Source: CAWUJT01 sp963922715 (GTDB taxonomy: Bacteria; Pseudomonadota; Alphaproteobacteria; Rhodobacterales; Rhodobacteraceae). From it: a DNA stretch of 39,922 bases. The translations under genes and the position numbers were made by a program. Shown in pieces: positions 15,160 through 22,936 of the stretch. The notes under the pieces are model-generated. The model did not search any database, was not told the DNA's origin, and was given only the letters and a program-made list of their open reading frames with translations. Positions within the stretch are counted from its first letter, which is position 1; the number at the start of each line of letters is the position of its first letter. The stretch is taken from the NCBI GenBank assembly GCA_963922715.1, contig CAWUJT010000010.1, positions 1 to 39,922 on the forward strand, written 5' to 3'.

Positions 15160-15772
15160 GATCACCTTCCAACAGACTTTTCCTAAGCTTATCAAAAGCT
15201 CGTGCTCTGTGGCTTATCTTGTTTTTCTCCCATCTATCCATTTCGGCAAACGTCACATTATATCCATCGGGCATAAAGATAGGATCATATCCATGTCCAT
15301 TTTCACCACGCATCGGCCAAACAATCTGGCCCGGCATAACACCTTCAAAAGACTCATATTCGCCGTTTGGCCAGGCCAGAACAAACGTGCATCGGAATTG
15401 CGCCTGGCGGGGAAATGGGGCAGATATTCTTTCCAGTTCTGCCCATGTCCGTTCCATGGCCATGATAAAATCTCGCCCATGGTCTGTTTCGGCCCAATCA
15501 GCTGTGAAAACCCCAGGAGCACCATCCAGAGCATCAATCGTAATTCCACTGTCATCGGCCAAAGCCGGAAGCCCCGTTGCCTGAGACGCCGCGTGTGCCT
15601 TAATGCGTGCATTCCCTACAAAAGTTTGCTCTGTCTCTTCTGGCTCTGGTAAACCATAGTCTTTGTTAGATAAGCATGAAATATCGTAGGGTTGGAGTAA
15701 GGCTGATATTTCCTCAAGCTTGCCCAAATTGTGCGTTGCGATCACAAGCTGAGATTCAGTAAATTTTTTCAT
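15152..15772 (-). CDS. rdgB: XTP/dITP diphosphatase RdgB
   Basis: A 206-residue house-cleaning pyrophosphatase of the HAM1 family. The start LVIATHNLGKLEEISALL holds the THN.GK substrate motif. Then come ALADDSGITIDALDGAPGVFTADWA (the DDSG metal-binding block), and the C-terminal HGYDPIFMPDGYNVTFAEM and SHRARA motifs. It hydrolyses dITP, XTP and ITP and so keeps deaminated purines out of DNA and RNA. It overlaps rph upstream by 4 bp and the ridA-like gene by 8 bp, consistent with a coupled operon. Length and motifs are complete. Confidence 0.94.
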   Translation of the reverse strand: MKKFTESQLVIATHNLGKLEEISALLQPYDISCLSNKDYGLPEPEETEQTFVGNARIKAHAASQATGLPALADDSGITIDALDGAPGVFTADWAETDHGRDFIMAMERTWAELERISAPFPRQAQFRCTFVLAWPNGEYESFEGVMPGQIVWPMRGENGHGYDPIFMPDGYNVTFAEMDRWEKNKISHRARAFDKLRKSLLEGDHA

Positions 15773-16482
15773 GTGACAGCAGCCTTTTGATAGTCCATCA
15801 ACTCCACGATCCCCTTCCGCGCCAAATCAAGAAGTTGATCAAATTGATCCCGTTGCAATGCGCGCCCCTCCGCAGAGGCTTGAACCTCGATAAGTCCCGT
15901 CTCCCCAAGCATGACGAAATTGCCATCTGTACCAGCCTCAGAATCCTCTGCGTAATCAAGATCAAGGACAAGCTGACCCGCGTAGACACCACAGGAAACC
16001 GCCGCGACATGGTCAAGTATTGGATCGGTGGTGATATGTCCCGATTTAAGGAGTTTATTGATGGCCAACCGCAATGCCACCCACCCTCCAGTGATAGAGG
16101 CACACCGAGTTCCACCATCGGCTTGTATCACATCACAATCGATTATGATTTGCCGTTCCCCCAGGCCATTTTTATCCACACAAGCGCGCAAAGAACGTCC
16201 TATAAGCCTTTGAATTTCTTGTGTTCTGCCAGATTGTTTTCCAGACGCGGCCTCCCGCCTTCCGCGTGTGTGCGTGGCCCGTGGTAACATGCCATATTCG
16301 GCCGTGATCCAACCTTGCCCAGAGTTCTTCAAGAAGTTTGGCACACGATCTTCAACGCTGGCTGTGCATAACACATGGGTGTCCCCACATTTAATCAGGC
16401 ACGATCCTTCTGCATGTTTTGTGATGTTGGGGATAATTTCAATGGGCCTGAGTACGTCAAGGGCGCGGTTTGAAGGTCTCAT
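15769..16482 (-). CDS. rph: Ribonuclease PH
   Basis: A 237-residue phosphorolytic 3'-5' exoribonuclease. Visible motifs are MRPSNRALDVLRPIEI at the start, GSCLIKCGDTHVLCTASVED, GWITAEYGMLPRATHTR, GRSLRACVD and the phosphate and metal region DCDVIQADGGTRCASITGG. It trims the 3' ends of tRNA precursors. The ATG has a strong AAAGGAG ribosome binding site. It is divergent from hrcA across 91 bp and heads the rph-rdgB-ridA-hemW operon. The rph/hrcA divergence followed by grpE is a recurrent alphaproteobacterial arrangement. Confidence 0.95.
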   Translation of the reverse strand: MRPSNRALDVLRPIEIIPNITKHAEGSCLIKCGDTHVLCTASVEDRVPNFLKNSGQGWITAEYGMLPRATHTRGRREAASGKQSGRTQEIQRLIGRSLRACVDKNGLGERQIIIDCDVIQADGGTRCASITGGWVALRLAINKLLKSGHITTDPILDHVAAVSCGVYAGQLVLDLDYAEDSEAGTDGNFVMLGETGLIEVQASAEGRALQRDQFDQLLDLARKGIVELMDYQKAAVT

Positions 16483-16573
16483 TTTACTCTCCTTTTTTTA
16501 CTTTTGGCTGAGCTTGACAAACCGCGCAAGGGTGATTGACGACGATAAATACACTGCATAAATCTATTGTGCC

Positions 16574-17638
16574 ATGAATGAAACGACTGAAATTCTCTCT
16601 GAAATGAACAATCGCTCACGCGAAGTTTTTCGCCGTGTGGTTGAAAGTTATTTAGAAACAGGGGATCCGGTTGGCTCGCGCACGTTAACACGGACGTTTT
16701 CAGAAAAACTTTCTTCGGCGACAATCCGTAATGTAATGCAAGATCTAGAATATCTTGGCTTACTAGAAGCCCCGCATGTGTCCGCAGGCCGTATACCAAC
16801 ACAAACAGGCCTCAGACTGTTTGTCGATGGCTTGCTAGAGATTGGTGATTTAGATCAAGAGGATCGTCAAAAGATTGAATCGACATCACTATCAGACGAC
16901 GATGATATTTCCAGTATACTTGATAAAATTTCAACAACACTTTCAGGCATTACCCAGGGTGCCTCTCTTGTCCTTGCGCCCAAACGTGAATCGCCCGTTA
17001 AGCATATCGAATTTGTGAGCCTTGCGTCGGATCGCGCTTTGGTGGTTTTGGTGTTTGCTGATGGAAATGTTGAAAATCGTATTTTTACACCGCCGGCTGG
17101 ACAAACCCCCAGTTCTTTGCGGGAAGCCGCCAATTTTCTCAATTCCTTCATCGAAGGTAACACTCTGGATGATCTTCAAAAGCTCATTCAGGAAGAGATC
17201 GCGCTGCGTCGTCAAGAAATCGACAGTCTTGCCCGTACACTTGTTGAGGAAGGTACAGCTGTTTGGGACACTATCACTGATCAAAAAGAACGCCTTATCG
17301 TGCGGGGGCGCTCTAACCTCATCGGAGAGAAGGACCCGCAAAATCTGGATCGCATTCGTTTGTTGTTTGATGATTTGGAGCGCAAACGCGATATTTCTGA
17401 GTTTCTTGAACTCACCCAAGATGGGGATGGCGTAAGAATTTTTATAGGTTCTGAGAATAAGCTTTTTTCGCTTTCTGGGTCGTCATTGGTTGTTTCCCCG
17501 TATAAGAACTCAGATCGAAAGATTATTGGCGCTGTTGGTGTTATCGGGCCGACGCGTCAAAACTATGGGCGGATTGTGCCCATTGTTGATTATACCGCTC
17601 AACTGGTTGGGAAAATTATTTCCGATCCGCAAAGATAA
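16574..17638 (+). CDS. hrcA: Heat-inducible transcription repressor HrcA
   Basis: A 354-residue protein with the N-terminal winged helix containing YLETGDPVGSRTLTR and LSSATIRNVMQDLEYLGLLE, followed by APHVSAGRIPTQTGLRLFVD, the classic HrcA block, and the C-terminal GAF-like and dimerisation region ending GRIVPIVDYTAQLVGKII. HrcA represses groE-type operons by binding CIRCE (TTAGCACTC-N9-GAGTGCTAA). I found no CIRCE upstream of hrcA, grpE or dnaK, so its targets are probably outside this window. No ribosome binding site precedes the ATG, so a leaderless or weak start is possible. grpE follows after 9 bp. Confidence 0.93.
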   Translation: MNETTEILSEMNNRSREVFRRVVESYLETGDPVGSRTLTRTFSEKLSSATIRNVMQDLEYLGLLEAPHVSAGRIPTQTGLRLFVDGLLEIGDLDQEDRQKIESTSLSDDDDISSILDKISTTLSGITQGASLVLAPKRESPVKHIEFVSLASDRALVVLVFADGNVENRIFTPPAGQTPSSLREAANFLNSFIEGNTLDDLQKLIQEEIALRRQEIDSLARTLVEEGTAVWDTITDQKERLIVRGRSNLIGEKDPQNLDRIRLLFDDLERKRDISEFLELTQDGDGVRIFIGSENKLFSLSGSSLVVSPYKNSDRKIIGAVGVIGPTRQNYGRIVPIVDYTAQLVGKIISDPQR

Positions 17639-17647
17639 GGACAAAGG

Positions 17648-18214
17648 ATGTCGGACTACAAAAAATCTTTCCTCGATGATCCTGAGGCAATATCGGATAT
17701 GGTCGAAGCGGATTTCGATCTCGATGATGCGCTGGAAGAGGATCCAGAAGACAGCGTGCCTGCAAATATTGATGAGATCATTGCGGAAAGAGACGAATAC
17801 AAAGATCGATTCATGCGCGCGCTTGCGGATGCAGAAAATCTGCGCAAGCGTTCTGATCGCGACAGGCGCGAAGCTGAAAAATATGGCAGCAGCAAGCTGG
17901 CCCGCGATTTATTACCGGTCTATGATAATTTGCGCCGCGCACTTGATGCCGCGACAGGGGAAGATGATGCCGTAATTGAAGGTATAGAGCTTACATTAAA
18001 GGCATTGTTGGATGTGTTTGAAAAACACGGCATCTCTTTGATTTCACCGGCAGAAGGGGATAGTTTCGACCCCCAGCACCACCAAGCGATGTTTGAAGCC
18101 CCTGTTCCTGGAACCAAAGCTGGGCAGATCATTCAGGTTATGGCGGAAGGCTTCACTTTACATGATCGGCTTTTGAGGCCCGCCCAGGTTGGGGTGAGTT
18201 CAACACCTGCTTAA
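17648..18214 (+). CDS. grpE: Nucleotide exchange factor GrpE
   Basis: A 188-residue acidic protein. The long N-terminal coiled coil covers IAERDEYKDRFMRALADAENLRKRSDRDR, and the C-terminal beta domain holds the family motif SFDPQHHQAMFEAPVPG and GFTLHDRLLRPAQVGVSS. GrpE releases ADP from DnaK. AAGGACAAAGG precedes the ATG, and it lies 9 bp after hrcA. Its last 62 bp overlap the 3' end of mutS on the opposite strand, so both proteins are coded there. DnaK and DnaJ lie 3.5-7 kb away on the minus strand. Confidence 0.94.
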   Translation: MSDYKKSFLDDPEAISDMVEADFDLDDALEEDPEDSVPANIDEIIAERDEYKDRFMRALADAENLRKRSDRDRREAEKYGSSKLARDLLPVYDNLRRALDAATGEDDAVIEGIELTLKALLDVFEKHGISLISPAEGDSFDPQHHQAMFEAPVPGTKAGQIIQVMAEGFTLHDRLLRPAQVGVSSTPA

Positions 18215-20798
18215 GCTCATAAAGCAACTCCAAAGCCTGTTTTGGGCTAAGATCATCGGGAGAGATATCCCGTATGCGGTCCTCGATTTCACTTTTGGTG
18301 ACATTAACCTGTTCCTTTGGTGTCGCAGAAAAAAGCGGTAGATCGTTGATCAGCGTTTGTTGATTGCCGCCTTCTCTGTTTTCTTTTTCCAGGGCCTCCA
18401 GAACGGTGCGCGCTCTGTTGATCACCGGTTCTGGTAACCCCGCAAGCCTGGCGACTTGAACGCCATAGCTGCGGTCCGCCGTTCCTTGGCGGACCTCATG
18501 CAGGAAAATAACATCCCCTTCCCATTCTTTGACAGCGACGGTCGCATTTACCAGGTTAGGCAGTTGTGCGGGAAGTTGCGTCAACTCGTGATAATGGGTG
18601 GCGAAAATCGCGCGGCATTTATTGATGTTATGTAGGTATTCCAGTGTTGCCCAGGCAATCGACAGGCCATCATAGGTGGAGGTTCCACGCCCGATTTCAT
18701 CCAGGATCACAAGGGCACGGGTGTCGGCTTGGTTCAATATTGCCGCAGTCTCAACCATTTCCACCATGAATGTTGATCGTCCCCGTGACAGATCGTCAGA
18801 GGCACCAACGCGGCTGAAGATTTGCGACACAAGTCCGATTTCGGCACGGTCAGCGGGAACAAAGCTTCCCATCTGCGCCAGTAAAGCCATCAATGCCGTC
18901 TGCCGCAGATAGGTTGATTTTCCCGCCATATTCGGCCCGGTCAGAAGTGTGATCGCCGCCCCGTCCTCTGCATTTAGCATGATATCGTTTTGGATGAAGC
19001 TTTCCCCATTCTCGGACAGGGCGGCCTCCACAACCGGGTGGCGACCGCCAAGGATCGCAAAACGACGACTGTTATCCAGCTGTGGCCGTTGCCAATCATG
19101 GCGCTGGGCAAGATGAGCCAGCGCTGTGATAACGTCAATTTCCGCCAAAGCAGATGCTGTATCGTAAAGCTGTTCTGCATTTTCTACGACGGTATGACAT
19201 AATGCGTCGAAAATCTCTTGTTCTATTTCAAGGCAATGGGCGCTTGAGTTCAGAATTTTTCTTTCCAATTCTGACAATTCAAGTGTTGTGAACCGCACCT
19301 GATTGGCTGTCGTTTGCCGATGCACAAAAGCGTCATTTTGAAACATCTTTTCCGCATTGGTTGCTGTCACTTCAATGAAATACCCCAAAACATTGTTATG
19401 TTTAATTTTCAGGCTTTGAATTCCTGTTTTTTCAATCAGAGTGCCCTGCATGGCCCCGATGATCGTCCGGCCTTCATCTCTGAGCCGTCGCGCGTCGTCC
19501 AATTCTTTGTTGTAACCTTGTGCAATGGCACCTCCGTCCCGGATTAAGACGGGTGGATCAACGACGAGAGCCTGGGTAATTCCATCGAGAAGTGCTTCAT
19601 GGCCCCGGCATTTTTCAACCGCTGTTTGCAAAAGGTTTGGCAGCTCTGAGCCAGATAAATTTCTTGCCAAAATCTGCGCACCACTCAATCCATTGCGGAC
19701 TACTGCTAAATCTCGTGGCCCGCCTCTGTTTAGTGAAAGCCGCGACAGGGCGCGGTTTATATCAGGGACGGTTTTTAATGTGTCAATTAAATCCCGGGCA
19801 AGCTGGCCACCTGTCAAAACCCAGGATACTGCATCAAGGCGCGCGTTGATCAAAGACAGATCGGTGGAAGGCGTGGTGAGCCAGTGTTCCAAAAGCCGCG
19901 CACCTGCCGCCGTCACGGTTTTGTCGATTGTGGCCAGCAGTGATCTTTTCCGCTCGCCTGAAAGTGTTTCTGTCAATTCAAGACTGCGCCGCGTCGCGGC
20001 ATCGATCTGCACAAATTTTTGCGCATTCTCCTGTTGCGGGGGCTTTAAATATGGCAAATGCCCACGTTGCGTAAGATCCAAATATGAGAGGACTGCACCC
20101 ATGGCAGACAGTTCCGCCCGTTCAAAATGACCAAATGCAGACAGATCCTGGACTTGAAAAAATGCCCGTAACCGGCGAGACGCGCCATCGCTGTCAAACG
20201 CATTTTGTGCCAAAGGGGTGAGTGTCACAAGAGCGTCCTCTTGGGCGATGGTTTTACCTTCCGTCAAAAGAAGCTCTGACGGTTTTAGACGCGCAAGCTC
20301 TGGGCCAAGGCGCACTTCGGGGCAGGGCATTACAGAAAATGCCCCTGTTGAAATATCGACCCAGGCGAGCGCCCCTTTCCCCCGGATTTGACTGTAAGCG
20401 GCAAGGTAATTGTTTTGACGGGCCTCAAGCAGTGCCTCTTCGGTCAGCGTGCCGGGTGTGACCAGTCGTACGATCCCCCGACGGACAATAGACTTATAGC
20501 CACGTTTTTTGGCGTCCTTTGGGTCTTCAAGTTGTTCACAGATCGCAACGCGAAACCCTTTGCGGATTAAGGCGTTGAGGTAGCTTTCCGCTGCATGAAC
20601 CGGGACCCCACACATGGGAATATCATCGCCGTTGTGTTTTCCGCGTTTGGTAAGGGCAATGTCTAAGGCATCTGCCGCTGCAGTTGCATCATCGAAAAAC
20701 ATCTCATAAAAATCACCCATACGATAAAACAAAAGTGCATCTGGGACATCGGCCTTAATGTCCAGATATTGCGCCATCATAGGTGTGACTTTAGACAT
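18153..20798 (-). CDS. mutS: DNA mismatch repair protein MutS
   Basis: An 881-residue ATPase. The mismatch-sensing motif GDFYEMF lies at 28-34 (Phe30 and Glu32 form F-x-E). The connector and lever domains are followed by the ATPase domain with TGPNMAGKSTYLRQTALM (Walker A), RSTFMVEMVETA, VILDEIGRGTSTYDG (Walker B) and FATHYHELTQL. It recognises mismatches and starts repair with MutL, which is not in the window. GGAGG precedes the ATG at 20798. The C-terminal 62 bp overlap grpE on the other strand. Upstream it is divergent from the ribokinase-family gene across 100 bp. Confidence 0.96.
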   Translation of the reverse strand: MSKVTPMMAQYLDIKADVPDALLFYRMGDFYEMFFDDATAAADALDIALTKRGKHNGDDIPMCGVPVHAAESYLNALIRKGFRVAICEQLEDPKDAKKRGYKSIVRRGIVRLVTPGTLTEEALLEARQNNYLAAYSQIRGKGALAWVDISTGAFSVMPCPEVRLGPELARLKPSELLLTEGKTIAQEDALVTLTPLAQNAFDSDGASRRLRAFFQVQDLSAFGHFERAELSAMGAVLSYLDLTQRGHLPYLKPPQQENAQKFVQIDAATRRSLELTETLSGERKRSLLATIDKTVTAAGARLLEHWLTTPSTDLSLINARLDAVSWVLTGGQLARDLIDTLKTVPDINRALSRLSLNRGGPRDLAVVRNGLSGAQILARNLSGSELPNLLQTAVEKCRGHEALLDGITQALVVDPPVLIRDGGAIAQGYNKELDDARRLRDEGRTIIGAMQGTLIEKTGIQSLKIKHNNVLGYFIEVTATNAEKMFQNDAFVHRQTTANQVRFTTLELSELERKILNSSAHCLEIEQEIFDALCHTVVENAEQLYDTASALAEIDVITALAHLAQRHDWQRPQLDNSRRFAILGGRHPVVEAALSENGESFIQNDIMLNAEDGAAITLLTGPNMAGKSTYLRQTALMALLAQMGSFVPADRAEIGLVSQIFSRVGASDDLSRGRSTFMVEMVETAAILNQADTRALVILDEIGRGTSTYDGLSIAWATLEYLHNINKCRAIFATHYHELTQLPAQLPNLVNATVAVKEWEGDVIFLHEVRQGTADRSYGVQVARLAGLPEPVINRARTVLEALEKENREGGNQQTLINDLPLFSATPKEQVNVTKSEIEDRIRDISPDDLSPKQALELLYELKQVLNSPQPGRASKADHVK

Positions 20799-20898
20799 AA
20801 AATATCCTCCTTCTGCCGATACTATGCGGGCTTTTGAGGGCCGACAATCGATTGTGCAGAAAACTCTTGGAAACCTTTAGACCAGAAAGGGTTAACAA

Positions 20899-21729
20899 AT
20901 GGCCGTTTATTGTTATGGGTCCATTAACGCAGATTATATCTACAACGTGCCTCACCTGGTTCAGCCCGGGGAAACGCTTGCGGCGACGTCCGTTTTGCGA
21001 ACGCTTGGCGGCAAAGGGGCCAATCAATCCGTCGCAGCAGCCCAAGCCGGCGCGGATGTTTTTCATATCGGTGCTGTGGGGCCGGATAGCGATTGGCTGA
21101 TCGCGCTGTTACAAAGCTATCAGGTTAAGACAGACGGTGTACGACGTGTGTCAGAACCCACGGGCCATGCGATTATTCAAGTCGATCCAACAGGTGAGAA
21201 TGCAATAGTCTTATATCCTGGTGCAAATCGCTGCTTGCCGGATTTTCATCATGGTCAAAGTGGCGATTGGCTTTTGCTCCAGAATGAGACAAATGGAACG
21301 GTTGAGGCGGCCAAAGCAGCACAAGACAAACACATGAATGTTGCCTATTCAGCAGCCCCTTTTGACCCTGAGTGTGTCCAGGAAATTTTGCCCTATATTG
21401 ACCTGTTGCTTGTAAACGAGGGGGAGAACAAAGCTTTAGAGGAGAACCTTGGTTCTATACCTGCACAGCGCATCATCACCCGCGGGGATCAAGGGGTGGA
21501 CTGGGTCGGTGTGGCGTCCCTGCCCGCCTATCCAGTGGACCGCGTTGTGGACACAACCGGGGCGGGGGATTGTTTTGCGGGCTATTTGGTCGCGGGATTA
21601 GATCAAGGTTTGTCTCAAATCGATGCCCTTCGCAGGGCTGTGATTGCCGCAGCGCTTCAGGTCACGAAAAAGGGCACCTCCGAAGCGATCCCAACAGCGT
21701 CGGAAGTGGAGGCGCTGATGTTACGATGA
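20899..21729 (+). CDS. PfkB/ribokinase-family carbohydrate kinase
   Basis: A 276-residue ribokinase-like enzyme. The substrate-binding motif LGGKGANQSVAAAQAGADV lies near residue 40, and the ATP-binding and catalytic motif DTTGAGDCFAGYLVAGLDQG near residue 220, with the catalytic Asp in GAGD. The N-terminus VYCYGSINADYIYNVPHLVQPGET is ribokinase-like. It is shorter than E. coli RbsK (309), and no rbs transport or regulatory genes are near, so the sugar cannot be assigned with confidence. It is divergent from mutS and ends 2 bp from the dnaJ stop on the other strand. A ribosome binding site GAAAGGG is visible upstream. Confidence 0.85.
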   Translation: MAVYCYGSINADYIYNVPHLVQPGETLAATSVLRTLGGKGANQSVAAAQAGADVFHIGAVGPDSDWLIALLQSYQVKTDGVRRVSEPTGHAIIQVDPTGENAIVLYPGANRCLPDFHHGQSGDWLLLQNETNGTVEAAKAAQDKHMNVAYSAAPFDPECVQEILPYIDLLLVNEGENKALEENLGSIPAQRIITRGDQGVDWVGVASLPAYPVDRVVDTTGAGDCFAGYLVAGLDQGLSQIDALRRAVIAAALQVTKKGTSEAIPTASEVEALMLR

Positions 21730-21731
21730 TC

Positions 21732-22877
21732 TTAGTGCGTGATCCCATCCCAAAAGTTTTTGACCTTCTTAAAGAAGCTCTCGCCTTCGGGATTGTTTTC
21801 CGCAGACAACTTTTCGAATTCTTTGAGCAATTCAATCTGACGGGAGGTCAGGTTTACCGGCGTTTCAACCGCAAGTGCGATATACATATCGCCAAACCCA
21901 GTGCCACGGAGGGCAGGCATGCCCTTGCCACGTAGCCGCATTTGCTTGCCAGATTGCGCCCCGGTGGGTACTTTCACACGGCTTCGTCCGCCATCAATTG
22001 TCGGCACTTCAATTTCTCCACCCAAAGCGGCACTCGACATAGAAACGGGGACACGACAATAGAGATTGAGATCATTTCTTTCGAAAATCGGATGCTTCTC
22101 CACCTCTATAAAGATGTAAAGGTCTCCAGAAGGGCCGCCCCGAAGCCCGGCTTCCCCCTCATTGCTAAGGCGGATACGTGTACCAGTTTCAACACCCGCT
22201 GGGATGTTGACAGAAAGCTGCCGTTCTTTTTCGATACGCCCTGTTCCATGACAGGCTTTGCAAGGGTTTTTTATAATATAGCCCGCGCCGGAACACGATG
22301 GACACGTCCGCTCTACGGTAAAAAATCCCTGTTGTGCGCGGACTTTACCCATGCCAGCGCAAGTTGGGCAAGCCGTCGGCTGGCTGCCTCCTTCACTGCC
22401 TGTTCCGCTGCATACATCACAGACGATAGAACTTGGGACAATGATAGATTTTTGCAGGCCGTTATACGCCTCTTCAAGCGTGATTTTCAGATTATACCGC
22501 AAGTCAGCACCACGGGTCGCCCGTTGGCGCCCGGTGCGATCACGTTGACCGCCCATAAAATCACCAAAAAGATCCTCAAACACATCCGAGAATGCACTTG
22601 CAAAATCAGCTTGACCGCCCTGTGCACTACGAGGGCCCGCGCCCATACCACCGTCAAAGGCAGCATGCCCAAAGCGATCATAAGCGGCCTTTTTATCCCC
22701 ATCTTTGAGGACCTCATAGGCCTCATTCACCTCTTTGAATTGTGCTTCGGCATTCGGGTTATCAGCGTTTCGATCGGGATGAAGTTCTTTTGCTTTGCGT
22801 CTGTAGGCTTTTTTGATTTCATCAGGTGATGCGGATTTATTGACGCCTAAAACAGTATAATAATCACGTTTTGCCAT
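21732..22877 (-). CDS. dnaJ: Chaperone DnaJ
   Basis: A 381-residue type I J protein. The J domain (residues 1-70) includes HPDRNADNP with the HPD tripeptide. A Gly-rich stretch (FGHAAFDGGMGAG and FSDVFEDLFGDFMGG) follows. Four zinc motifs are CDVCSGTG, CPTCAGMG, CPSCSGAG and CKACHGTG. The C-terminal substrate-binding domains end with ENNPEGESFFKKVKNFW. DnaJ stimulates DnaK ATPase. AAGGAG lies before the ATG, 59 bp downstream of the dnaK stop, with a hairpin in the gap. It is convergent with the ribokinase gene. Confidence 0.96.
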   Translation of the reverse strand: MAKRDYYTVLGVNKSASPDEIKKAYRRKAKELHPDRNADNPNAEAQFKEVNEAYEVLKDGDKKAAYDRFGHAAFDGGMGAGPRSAQGGQADFASAFSDVFEDLFGDFMGGQRDRTGRQRATRGADLRYNLKITLEEAYNGLQKSIIVPSSIVCDVCSGTGSEGGSQPTACPTCAGMGKVRAQQGFFTVERTCPSCSGAGYIIKNPCKACHGTGRIEKERQLSVNIPAGVETGTRIRLSNEGEAGLRGGPSGDLYIFIEVEKHPIFERNDLNLYCRVPVSMSSAALGGEIEVPTIDGGRSRVKVPTGAQSGKQMRLRGKGMPALRGTGFGDMYIALAVETPVNLTSRQIELLKEFEKLSAENNPEGESFFKKVKNFWDGITH

Positions 22878-22895
22878 TCCCTAACTCCTTTGGCC

Positions 22896-22919
22896 GGACG
22901 CGCAAATACATGCGCGCCC
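22896..22919 (-). other. Hairpin between dnaK and dnaJ
   Basis: On the minus strand GGGCGCGCA-TGTATT-TGCGCGTCC forms a nine-base-pair stem (one G-U pair) with a six-base loop. It lies between the dnaK stop and the dnaJ ribosome binding site. No T run follows, so it is more likely an RNA stability or partial attenuation element than a full terminator. Confidence 0.5.
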
Positions 22920-22936
22920 GTAGTCATGCCCGAGGA

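Noticed and set aside
16483..16573. Possible CIRCE operator or clear promoter upstream of hrcA
   Set aside because: No TTAGCACTC/GAGTGCTAA repeat is present. TTGACA at 16514 and TTGACG at 16536 exist, but neither has a good -10 at the right distance.
19525..20130. 201-codon open frame antisense to mutS
   Set aside because: It mirrors mutS codons, is rich in Ser, Arg and Pro as typical for shadow frames, and has no family motif.
21942..22829. 295-codon open frame antisense to dnaJ
   Set aside because: It lies entirely opposite the clearly real dnaJ and shows no domain-like pattern.
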